Origin: Prosopocoilus inquinatus | Lineage: Eukaryota; Arthropoda; Insecta; Coleoptera; Lucanidae | Direction: 5' to 3' | Assembly: GCA_036172665.1 (NCBI GenBank) | Contig: CM069870.1 | Span: forward strand, 62,000,212 to 62,064,211 | Length of the DNA: 64,000 bases | Shown: in pieces, positions 46,018-56,328 of the stretch | Numbering within the stretch: the first letter of the stretch is position 1 | How the letters are laid out: each line of letters starts with the position of its first letter | The notes under the pieces: generated by a model | What the model was told of the DNA's origin: nothing | What the model saw: only the letters and a program-made list of their open reading frames with translations | Databases searched by the model: none | Translations under genes and position numbers: made by a program

Positions 46018-46023
46018 TTTATT
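46018..46023 (-). promoter_or_regulatory. Possible NPFR polyadenylation signal
   Basis: An AATAAA on the minus strand lies about 570 nt downstream of the NPFR stop codon. Other AATAAA words may exist nearer; usage is unknown. Confidence 0.25.
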
Positions 46024-46589
46024 ATCCCAACAATTATATGTATAAACATGCAAGTATAAGAACGTTCAATCGTGTTTTTTGCAAAGCACCATGCTACAAG
46101 AACGAAAATTTTAGTGGAACATCACCATTCTCAGGTTGTTGTTAAGACCTCCCCCTCCTCCTCTTTTATATCTAACCATACTGGAATACATCAGCAATAA
46201 CTGCTCAGTCTTATTTTCCATCGATCGTATCGGTGAAACTTCATTGAAACTGAAAGCGGTCTCAGTTTCAGAGAAGTTTCATCGACTCTAGTGAACTTAA
46301 AGGTAATTAAATACATCTGCGCAACATACAGGAACTATTTCAACACATTCGTACAGTTTACATACATCATAAATAGTTGTTATATTATATTGTTAACACT
46401 TAACATTTGAATATTTTAGGCATCATTGTTTTGAGTACTTAAACATAATCGTCCTCCTCGGCCTCGTCTCACTGATTATTACGGAACAAAAATATTGACT
46501 CACACTTTAGAAAAATACCTCGAAGTTGTAACTCACAGAGATGATCTGCACATTCGTCCACCATTTAAATTAGCGGACTTCTTTAAAAG

Positions 46590-47105
46590 CTAGCTGGTCA
46601 AGTTCGTCATTTCCGTGTTCATGTTGGGTTCCGCTTGGTAATCTGCCTCGACCGCCACCACGTCCGGCGTTTCTTTTTTGCTCAGCAACTTCTTCGAGGG
46701 TTTCCTGTTCGATGACCGCTTGATGCTCGTGCCACTGTCGCTGGTGTTCGACGAGATGCACATGATGTCCTTGAATTCCTTCCAGAAGTTCTCGTTCAAC
46801 CAACCGTAGAGGAGCGGGTTGGAACACGCCGAAGACATGCCGATCATGTGGCAGATGGCGTAAATGATGATCATGTTTTGGGTGAACGCCTCGGACTTGT
46901 ACATGTCTGCTATTAAATTGAAGAGGTTGAGAGGGAGCCAGCTTACGCAAAATATCACGGCAATCGATACGAGCAGGATGTTGGTGCGTTTAAGGCGACG
47001 TCCGCGGAGTTGGCGACGCGAAGCGCTCTGAGAGAATTCTTCGTTGCTGACGAAACCGGCGGCGAAGCGGTAGCGAAGCTTTAAGTAGATACCCAAGTAT
47101 GCCAC
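46590..47105 (-). CDS. NPFR: Neuropeptide F receptor, last coding exon (TM5 to C-terminus)
   Basis: This is a rhodopsin-class GPCR that binds neuropeptide F, the insect NPY-like peptide involved in feeding and reward signalling. The exon starts in phase 0 after a splice acceptor (tgtttcag at 47106-47113) and encodes the end of TM5 (VAYLGIYLKLRYR), a basic third intracellular loop, TM6 (IFCVSWLPLNLFNL), TM7 with ICHMIGMSSACSNPLLYGWL (the NPxxY motif as NPLLY), helix 8 and a Ser/Lys-rich tail of about 55 residues ending with the stop at 46590-46592. The TM6-TM7 block matches insect NPF receptors closely (recalled family knowledge). The next exon upstream is 47726-47983, 620 bp away. It is intact, with no frameshifts. 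Confidence 0.95.
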   Translation of the reverse strand: MAYLGIYLKLRYRFAAGFVSNEEFSQSASRRQLRGRRLKRTNILLVSIAVIFCVSWLPLNLFNLIADMYKSEAFTQNMIIIYAICHMIGMSSACSNPLLYGWLNENFWKEFKDIMCISSNTSDSGTSIKRSSNRKPSKKLLSKKETPDVVAVEADYQAEPNMNTEMTNLTS

Positions 47106-47725
47106 CTGAAACAAAACAAATAGGAATTAATTCGAAAAGAGGTCCTCTTTCTATTTACTCATAAGGATTTATATCGGTCGTTGTTGTAAACTGACAACAT
47201 AGGCAATACAATAAACAGAAAGCGGTATAGGTGAGGTGTGGCTCATGTTTAGGACATCGTCAGAGATCGGAATCACACATGTCGACGTCATCATGTGAGT
47301 GACGTCCTCCATCTACGTTGTTGCAAAGAACTCACGCAAACCAATTTAGAATTCGGAGCGCTCCCCAAAAATTATTTTGAAGAGGATTGCGCAATAAAAG
47401 CAAATAATTTTGTTTCTTGTACATAACCAAGCCAATGGTCTCCTTTTTGATGACGTCAGAATATGTGATTCCGATCTTTATTGAGAAGAGTCTACGTAAC
47501 AACTTAACTAATACATTTTATAATGATTTAACTTGTTTTATTTTTCAATACGTTCAAATCAGTAAGCGCTTTTTTAATTTATTCGTTTCTCTATTGAGTT
47601 TTAACTTTTTTTCTTCGAGGAATTACCGAGTATTATTATTATTTTTTTTTTCAATACAAACACAAAGTATTCCAAAAATGTAAGTTATGAGTTAAAATAC
47701 GTTATAATAGAAAGAAATGTCTTAC

Positions 47726-47983
47726 CGACACAATGGTTATCGGGACCAGATACTGAAATATTATGGAGAAGATCGAGTACAAGAGCCGGCCGTTGGATAT
47801 CGGCCAGTCCTCTATGCAGTAATTGATTCCCAAGTCACTTCCGTTCAGCTGGATGTCGTAGTGAACCAGCCGAGTGTAAATGAACAAAGGAGACGCTAGT
47901 ACTAAGGCTACTATCCAAATTGACAATAAGATGAACGGTGTTAAGACCATATCCCAGTTATCTCTTGTGGGGTATACTATGAC
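47726..47983 (-). CDS. NPFR: Neuropeptide F receptor, internal exon (TM4, ECL2, TM5)
   Basis: This 258-bp exon is 86 codons in phase 0 at both ends. The acceptor is tttgttccag just before 47983 (minus strand) and the donor GTAAG is at 47721-47725. It starts VIVYPTRDNW, the segment following the DRY-like motif at the end of TM3, then TM4 (LLSIWIVALVLASPLFIYTR), the second extracellular loop with the conserved cysteine in YCIEDWP, and most of TM5 (IFSIIFQYLVPITIVS). It joins in frame to 46590-47105. Upstream exons (N-terminus, TM1-TM3 and the arginine motif) were not found on the minus strand within the window. Confidence 0.95.
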
Positions 47984-48237
47984 CTGGAACAAACAGAAAA
48001 TAAGAGTTAAAACAGAATTTCTTACTTCTTAATAGTAACAATGAGATTTTATCACAGGAGTCGACACTCGATCCATCGATCCTCATAGGATCAGCGAGTA
48101 GATCGTATGCTAACCCTAAAGGGGCGCTTTTGATTGTATTCGAAAATCTAAGTCATAACTTAATTTTAGACATCTAATAAATAACGTACGTAATTAGTTT
48201 GCATTAGTACAATTAGTTTAATATTTCATTTCAATAG

Positions 48238-49935
48238 GTTATCAAAATGTTACTAAAGCTGACTGTACATCGAAGTTAACTTTATTAATAGCAATGTTAT
48301 TAACAAACATTAAAAACTGGCACTAGAAATGTTAGAACATTCTGTCATCAAAATTATTGACGACATAAGCGATTAATACGCGAATAAATACCGAGATGTC
48401 TTAGTTTCGTAGATTATTTATTTGCTATAATATTTTTTGTAGTATTACATTGCGAAAATATGAAGTGTATTCATTTTTAAAATTTATAAGTGATGTAGGG
48501 CACTATAGAATGCAACGTAGCACAAGGACATATATCCTGAAGACCCATCAGATCGTAAATGTTAACCGAAAACATTCATATCCTCTTGGCGATGAAGCAC
48601 TTAATGCAGTGATGATGCGCCTTCTTCACCTTGGAAGTACACTTTTGCACAAGCGTTGTTGCATTTGAATAACTTTTGTTTTTTTTTTTTATTTTAATAG
48701 CAAATATGAAAATCTGACACTAAATAATGTTAGAATAATTCTGCTATCAACATTAGTGACAACATATATGATTAACACGCGAATAAATATCCAGAAATCT
48801 TAGTTTCGTGTTTATAATAACCTTTGTTAATGACACTTGCTGTTAACATGTACTTTTTTTTCATTAACGTGTTAATAACATTGCTCAGAACTTTGTTAGT
48901 AGCAAACATTCTGCGATCGGTCTAGATTAACGAGTGTCGCTAACAAAAATGTTACTAAAGCTGACTTTACACCGAAGTTAACATTGTTAATAGCAATGTT
49001 ATTAAGAAATATTAAAAACTAGGGCTAGAAATGTCAGAATGCTTCTGTTATCGACATTATTGACGACATATTTGAAATTAACACGAGAATAAATATCGAA
49101 AAGTCTTAGTTTCATGTTGATAATAATGTTTGTTAATGACATTTGCTGTTAAAATGTACTATTTCTTTTCACTAACGTGTTAATAACATTGGTCACAACT
49201 TTGTTAATAGCAAGCATTGTGGGATTAACGAGTGTCGCCAACAAAGATGTTAATAAAGGTGACTTTACACCGAAGTTAACATTTTTAATAACAAAGTTAT
49301 TAGCAAATATTAAAAACTGGCACTAGAAATGTTGGAGTACTTTTGTTGCCGTTATTGACGACATTTGTGATTAACAACTGAATAAATACAGTGAAGTCTT
49401 AGTTTCGTGCTGATAATAACCTTTGTTAATAACATTTGCTGTTAACATGTACTATTTCTTTTCATTAATGTGTTATTAACAGAACTTTGTTAATGGCAAA
49501 CATTTTGCAATCAGTCTAGAGGCGGCGTAGATTAAAGAGTGTCGCTAACAGAAATGTTACTAAAGCTGACTTTACACCGAAGTTAACATTGTTAATAGCA
49601 AAGTTATTAGCAAATATTAAAATCTGACACTAAATATGTTAAAATACTTCGTCTTCAATAATGTTGATAACACATTATTGACGACATTTGTGACTAACAC
49701 GCGAATAAATACGGAGAAATCTTAGTTTCGTGTTGATAATAATCTTTGTTAATAACATTTGCTGTTAACATTTATTATTTCTTTTCATTAACAATGTTAA
49801 TAACATTGCTCACAACTTTGTTAGTTGCAAACATTTTGCGATCGGTTTGGACGCAGCCTAGATTAAAGTGTGTCGCTAATAAAGGTGTTACTAATGTTGA
49901 CTTTACATTGTTAATAGCAATGTTATTAGAAGAAA
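48238..49935. repeat. Satellite-like tandem array, about 300-bp units
   Basis: The phrase gtgtcgctaacaaaaatgtt marks units at 48934, 49232, 49539 and 49870 (spacing 298, 307, 331), with an earlier, more diverged unit from about 48238. Each unit contains gactttacaccgaagttaac, gaataaata...cttagtttcgt and many gttaataacatt/aatgttattaac inverted words. On the minus-strand gene model it lies in the NPFR intron or 5' region. Confidence 0.85.
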
Positions 49936-51479
49936 CTGTTACTAAAAATGTGCTCGATTTTTCTGCAATCAACTGTACCTCTCCGGTTTGTTCGCCTCAA
50001 CTTGGTTTAACAGTGTTAAGTACATTCGTACTTTTCGAACTCCAAGATGAAATGGTTTGGGGAAAATAGTAAATAGCATTAAACATGCAGAAAAGAGAAA
50101 CGTAAGAAATGTAAGCATGAATGTTTGTGTTGCAATTCACAAGGAAGATCAGAGCGAGCGGGGAGGTACATGGAAGAAAATTCGAAAGATTTTTGATTGT
50201 AAATTGATAGACGTTGTCGAAAAGAAAAATGAAAAGGTTGATTGCACCAATATGAGTAATATTGGCTGGTTCTGCAAGTTACCAGGTTAGTTGTTGTCTT
50301 GCAAAACTTTTCGAGGAAGTTCCCCGAAGCAAACCGGTCATTACCCCTGAATATCCATTCAGCGGAGACGGTCATTGGAAAGATGCGCTTCGCACAGATA
50401 AAGGTTACTTTGATTTTTTAAGGGTGCCGCCCGTCGATTACGCAACTCAACCAGTCCCACGAATAGGGAGAGTGAAACTCCAGAAAACCCTGAAACTCCA
50501 CAAACCATATAGTGTGGTAACTTGCTCTCAAAATTTAATTTCCACCCTAAGCTGCGTTGGTGAGGATCACTCGGCACATACATGGTTATCGACGACACTG
50601 ATTAGGCGTGATTGAGGATCATGCGAGCAACGAAAAAAGTAAAATAGAGAAAGTACCTACTTCTGTATTTTATTATAGAATGCCATATGAGAAGAACAAT
50701 GAAGAGAAAGATAGGCAAATGTATTTCACAATTGAATCACATTTATGTTTAGAGAATTGCTTCGCAATCTAAAATTATTGCAAATTGTATCTTTAACGAT
50801 GTTCCGATATTCCCAGAAGCTTTCATGAAAGCTTTTCGAAAAAATATGCACACGTGTGAGCACGTTATTATATTATACAGATTTGGTATAAATCTAGAGT
50901 GTACGCCTCACAATATGTCGTACTACGATTGGATTCTTGCCCGGTATCAAAAGTGGCCTTCAGATTATTACTATTTCTACAAATAACCACCAAGCTGCTT
51001 ACTAAACAACACGAATTTCAGTTTCATACAGCTGTTCGTGAAAGTTTACAATTCCCTCTCTCGTTATTTTTAATTAAAAATAGGTACGCCAGCAGTAAAC
51101 TTCCAAGGAGCACACTCTTCTACCTGGGGTACGCGTACCTAAAACTAAAAACTAAAGAAACAATGAAAGAAAGAAAAATAAGAAAGAAAAAAATAGAAGG
51201 TAAAGAAAAATATTGTAAGAGAAAAAAAGAATAGCATGAGGAGCAATGAGGGAAAAAAGAATAAAATATGAAATAACTGAAGAGGAGAAGAAAGATAAGA
51301 GGTAATGAATGTGAGAGATTTAAGAAAGGAGAAGGGTAGAAAGAGTAGAAAACAGAAAAAGAGATAAACGAAAGGAGCTAATAAGAAGAAAAGACAATAA
51401 GCAGCGAGCATAAACACTGCTGCTCCTTAAGATTGCAAGAAGTTCTCCTTAAAGTTTGAGAAGTTCGCTCACTAAACTG
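49936..51479. other. Intergenic or intronic DNA, nothing recognised
   Basis: A 117-codon plus-strand frame (50262-50615) has no recognisable domain and overlaps other open frames. 51140-51410 is purine-rich low-complexity DNA. I do not call a gene. Confidence 0.45.
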
Positions 51480-51499
51480 TCAAATAAAAGAAGATACGC

Positions 51500-53230
51500 T
51501 CTAGTTTACATTTAAAAATCTGTGGTGACAGTTTCTTCAGATCAGCGTATGTGAAGCATCTTTTGAACAGGGATGTCCAGTAGATCCCTGTGTCGAACAT
51601 TAACGCTGTGAACGTCGCGTAGTGTCGGTCCTATGCCTGAACTTGACAAAGAGGTCAGGAGGAGTTTTTGAAAATAAGATTTTATGACTGAAGCATGCAA
51701 GATGAAAAAGTCGTCTATCTTTCATTTGAAGTTAACAAGCAACATTGAGTTTGAGATGTTTCCGCCAAGGAACGCCAAAAGTGAAGCGCAGACAATAGCT
51801 TTGCACAACTTGACTGCGCCTGGAGCCATTAGAATACAAACACGTGTGATATATTATGACATCACAATAATTGAAGTGAGATAGAACTAAAAGCTGCTTT
51901 GGCTTTGGTGGTAAAGATCTGTATACTGGGATATAACATTTGCAAATTGCAAAATGCCTTGCTGATGCAGGAAGTGATGCGTTCTTTGAATCGTAGATTA
52001 TTGTCGATAATAAGACCCAAACTTTAAAACTGTCACGATGCGACAGAAAAATATCGATTATCGATTATCGAATATCGAAAATTACGATCTTTATTTCTAC
52101 CAAATCGGGAAAAGGTGGTGGGATTCATTTTTAAGCAGGGTTTGGACGAGATGGAAAGAAGTTCGGCCAAATCATTGATAAGGTTATTGATGGTAAAATG
52201 TAAATCTGACAGGTCAAATGTGGCATACAACTGAGTGTTGTCAGCGTACATATGTGATACTTACTAAAAACGTTTCAGAAAGTAAAAAAGTTTGATACGT
52301 AGATTGCCAACAGTAGCGGTCCAATTATTGACCCTTGTGGAGCACCTGATCGAATGTAAACATCGTGAGAGCTGAAGTTATTAATAATAACAGATTGCGT
52401 GTAAGTAATTGAAGACCATAACTTCAAAAGGGTCTAAGTGCCAAAAACATGTTTAGAAGTTATTAAGATAAAACTGATTTTCTATAACTGGGCTGCAGTC
52501 AAGAATTGATTCCTTAATTGATCAGTCGTGATCGTACTCCGAAACTGATTTTCTAAATTTTAAGCGCAAATACTGATATATGATAAATACTGATGTCCGT
52601 GATTCATTTATTACACTTTTTATTTAGCCAAAGGTACATAGACCCTCTTGCATGACATTGGGCTTTACCTACAGATCCATTTGCTGTCAAAATATCTTTT
52701 TTTTACATTTTTTGGCACTTAGACACTTTTGGAGTTATGGACCATATAGACCAAACGCAGTCGTGTCCAGACCACAATAATGCAAGACTGCCAGTAGTAG
52801 CTCATGATTGATCATGTCGAAGGCTTTGGAAAAGTCAAGAAGAATTAGTATGGTAAGTTTATCGTCATCTATACCTCTGATAATGTCGTCTGTAATAAGA
52901 AAAAGTGCAGTAGAGCAGCAAAAGCCCGATTAAGGTAAAGGTAATAGGTTGCAAGAGACCAGATGATTTCTTAATTGAGTCCAGTATTTTTTCCAAAACC
53001 TTTGATAGGACTGACAATATGCTGATTGTTCTAAGATCATTTACAAAAATAGGTTTTTTACTTTTTTATTTTGGGGATTGGATGCTTCCATTGACTCGGA
53101 AAGACACCTCTGGTGTTAAAAATGTGAGTGAAAATTGGTAACGAGCAGGGACAGCAAAGTCTAATCATTTTAATGGAGATGGCGTAAACACCGACAGATT
53201 TAGATATAACGGAGTGAATAATCTTAGCGA
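51500..53230 (-). mobile_element. CR1/jockey-like LINE remnant, interrupted by a MITE
   Basis: On the minus strand, reverse-transcriptase pieces appear in order: a palm segment with LLDFSKAFDMINHELLL (about 52780-52870), then GAPQGSIIGPLLLAIYVSNF (about 52290-52350), then a MYADNTQLYATF box (52251), a thumb LGLIIDNNLRF (about 51990-52025) and C-terminal sequence down to about 51540. The catalytic YADD reads YADN, and several frameshifts and a 325-bp MITE (52416-52740) disrupt it. It is dead. Confidence 0.8.
52416..52740. mobile_element. MITE with 35-bp terminal inverted repeats
   Basis: The left end ccataacttcaaaagggtct (continuing aagtgccaaaaa) matches the inverse of the right end (ttttttggcacttagacact, then tttggagttatgg). 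It is inserted in the reverse transcriptase of the surrounding LINE. It also contains a gactgcagcccagt/ccttaa.tgatcagtcgtga segment that is partly rearranged relative to 44675-44735. Confidence 0.75.
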
Positions 53231-53355
53231 CAAAGTTTACAGAAAATTCCTGAAAATGAAATTGGGAATACTGTTTGTTTTGTTACGCTAGTACCTGTAA
53301 TTTATCGCTGAGCTTACGACTCAAACAAAACATAAAGTCGTTGTATAATATTAAA
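53231..53355. other. Spacer, nothing recognised
   Basis: Short AT-rich spacer between the LINE remnant and the next palindromic element. Confidence 0.5.
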
Positions 53356-53846
53356 GGCCATGTTCATAATCAAACTTTAACGGCCATTTTCATAATAAGA
53401 CTTTAAATTTAAATTTTTGGGTAGTTCTTGCTCGTGAGAATTGCAAAGAATATGAAACAAATAGAAAAGCTTTTTAAAACGAGTAAAAGGAGTAATTTAT
53501 TGACTTACTTAAAGTAAGTCAATAAATTACTTACTTACTTAATTATTTATTGACTTACTTAAAGTAAGTCTTACTTAAAGTAAGTCAATAAATTACTCTT
53601 TTGGCTCGTTTTAAAAAGCTTTTCTATTTGTTTCATATTCTCTTTAAATTTAAAGTTTCTTTAACCCAAAAAATACATTTGTTTCCCTATTCTTAAAGTG
53701 ACTTTAAATTAAAGCTTCCTTAAAGTCTGATTATGAAAACGGCCATAAAAAAGCTGTAATTTAAAGTCACTTTAAGTATAGGGAAACAGGGAATTTTTTT
53801 TAGGTTAAAGTAACTTTAAATTTAAAGTCTGATTATGAAAACGGCC
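53356..53846. mobile_element. Nested palindromic MITE with GGCCGTTTTCATAATCAGACT ends
   Basis: Ends ggccatgttcataatcaaac and (reversed) ggccgttttcataatcagac bound the unit. The same end word recurs internally at 53378 and 53732-53750. A second inverted pair (about 53447-53510 against 53575-53642) surrounds repeated acttacttaaagtaagt palindromes. It looks like an element with internal duplication or nested insertion of the same family. Confidence 0.7.
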
Positions 53847-54152
53847 CTGAGAAATTATAAATATTGTTTTCCAGACAAAAATTGAGAGAGAGATTATATT
53901 CGTAAATAGGCTCGTCTTTCGGGAGTACGGTTGAAACATTGCAGATAGTTTGGCATTTTATTATTTTAATAAAGTTAATTTATGGTAATTATGTGTAAAA
54001 TTAATCTCGGTTGTGAAATAACAACAAAAAGAAGTATAATAGCTTAGCACTATGATGTGTCACGTCAATTTGACAGAAGTGAACACACAAAGTGGAGCAC
54101 CTGAAGTCGTCTTTGGTTATGTTTTATGACAGCGTCTTCTTAGATAAAATAA

Positions 54153-54373
54153 AGTTTGCGCAGAGGCACCGTTACGTTATAAATGCATCGTTATAAATTA
54201 GAAAAGGTAGTTAATATTTTAAAGGGAAACGAAAAGCACAAAATTTGGAAAGTGTATCTCTAAATTTAGATAATATTTAAATACGGTGCTTCTCCTGTTC
54301 GTTTCCAAGCAGTAAATGCATTTTAATTTTATAACGTTTGCATATATAACGTAACAATGTGTTTGCGCAAACT
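54153..54373. mobile_element. MITE with AGTTTGCGCA ends
   Basis: The left end agtttgcgcagaggcaccgt then tacgttataaatgc mirrors the right end (gcatatataacgtaac, then aatgtgtttgcgcaaact). It is about 220 bp with no coding capacity. Confidence 0.65.
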
Positions 54374-55003
54374 CTATAAAATCTCATTAACAAATTACTG
54401 TAAAAGTGAAATATTTTTGAATAGACTTTAAAATATTAACACCATTATTGTGGTTAAAAGGAAGAGGAATTTCTTAAGAAATGGCAATCTGTTGATGAGT
54501 GTTTCTCGTCCTCGTACATAAAAAGATTAACAACACTTGCTTAAGTGATAAATACAATAAACAGGCGTGGGTCGTTTCGTGTACGGCACGACATTAATTT
54601 AAACTATTGACAAATAACGTCACATTTTTCGTTGATGTATGTACGCGCAGCTTCCGGAATGCGGGCCGTAACCGCCGCAAAAACGCAGCGTCCTTTTGAA
54701 ATATGATCTATTATTTTGATCTATATTGTTTGGCCGGTCTGGTGGGAAAACCTGCTCCAAATTCGAACGGTAAATTCGTTCGTTAATGTTTCATAGTTCA
54801 TCGCCACTCACAAAAACATTCGCTTAAAATTGGAAACCTAGATTAATAATTTTTGTTTCTACTTCTAATTTATTCTGTTAGTTTAAAAGCTAGTTAACAC
54901 TGCCCTAGTTCTTGTACAGAATTCGTTAAACTTCTCAGTGCAAAAAAAAAAAAAAATGGGGAAAACAGAATACATGTTGCTATGTTATTTTAGTTGCTAT
55001 GTT
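54374..55003. other. Intergenic DNA, nothing recognised
   Basis: AT-rich DNA with an A15-like run at about 54942-54956. No gene. Confidence 0.5.
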
Positions 55004-55271
55004 ATTTAGTGCGGGCATTACAGATGTGTGTGCTAACATAACCCCCGAACACATAGCAAACGGGTTTGAAAACATGAAACGCAGAGTACGCTTATGTATT
55101 CAAGCTGAAGGAGAGCACTTTGAGCATCTACTTTAAACTTTAATGTTGTGTTTTTATTTGATGTTATGATCAGTATTGACAGTTAATGACAACTGTTTTC
55201 TCTAGAATTGTGTCGCCAATTTCATAAAAAATCACAGCTTACTTTAATGAGGAATTCAATTGAAGGCACGG
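55004..55271 (+). mobile_element. 3' end of the transposon family at 11155 (5'-truncated copy)
   Basis: The reverse complement matches 11155-11413 closely and ends at the same terminal repeat (tcaattgaaggcacgg) followed by TA. It encodes the last 40 or so transposase codons (AGITDVCANITPEHIANGFE...EHFEHLL) without the stop seen in the 11-kb copy, so it preserves the ancestral C-terminus. Confidence 0.9.
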
Positions 55272-55414
55272 TATTTACAAAGTCTAATCAAAAGGTGAAC
55301 ACATCGTGAGCTGAAATGGCCATCAACAGCCAAGAAAGTCAACAAGCATCGGAACAAGAAGACGCAAGTCTGATTACAACAGAACCAATCCATGTACGGA
55401 TTTTTTAATATAGT

Positions 55415-56328
55415 ATAATAATAATAATATTTATTTACTGTCGCTAACAACAGATATGGACATTGTCATATAAACACAATAAAATATTAAGAATATATAA
55501 ACATAATAATAATAAAATAAAATAATAATAAATATAACAAATATAATACTTAAAACAAATTATTAAAACAGGTAGTGTAATGAAATTTAAATATCATATT
55601 ACGCAATAAACATTACATTGTCAATAATATTAAAAAAGAAAACGGTTAGAAATATGTCTGTAGGTTCACATAAAACAAATTAAAAAAACGAAGATAAACA
55701 AGGGACGTATCTATGTCGCTATTACAGAAATGTACATTATCACCAGGCGTAGGCGCATTTTAGGTTTCGTTAAATATACGAGGAACTACTAATATGCTGA
55801 GGCGATCATAGTCGGAAAAAGTTCTGATCTTTAAAGCGTCTGCCCTTTAAAAACAAAACAATAAAGTAGTCGAAGCCCGAGAAGTCTACGCGGCCCGCAG
55901 TAACCACTACAGTTCTGGTCGACAGGATATAAAAACTTGTTTACATAACCGAATCATTCCGAAATGAACTCGCATTCTTTTTGCAGTGACGGCGCTATAA
56001 TTGATATGAATTAAATGTATTATGCCAGTCTTTTTCAAAGCTACATTAAAAAACTATAATGTTTTCATAATTATTAATTTGAAAGAAACTGTAAAGGCAA
56101 TTGTGTTACACGTAATTTACATGAAACGTTTGTTTCTGATGCAATGAGCGCGAGGGTGAGAGTGCCTCGGGCATAAAAGCCGTTCAGCGGCGACGGTGAA
56201 ATCTACGCGGTTCTTTGTCTATCTTTATACTGGTTTTTACCAGATATCCTAGGAATGTCCTACCCTTAGTTATCACTTTATCAGCTGAGAATGCAGAAGT
56301 TAGTCAGCGAAGCAGAGGTTATGCAATT
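55415..56328 (-). repeat. LINE 3' tail and possible 3' UTR
   Basis: At 55415-55440 the minus strand reads an AATAAA followed by (ATT)n, a LINE-type 3' end. The stretch between here and the LINE stop codon at 56329 may be its 3' untranslated region, or a separate insertion. A short frame with RTFSDYDRLSILVVPRIFNE (about 55770-55835) is unassigned. Confidence 0.4.

Noticed and set aside
50262..50615. 117-codon plus-strand frame
   Set aside because: No recognisable domain, overlapped by open frames on the other strand, no splice or promoter context; left unassigned.
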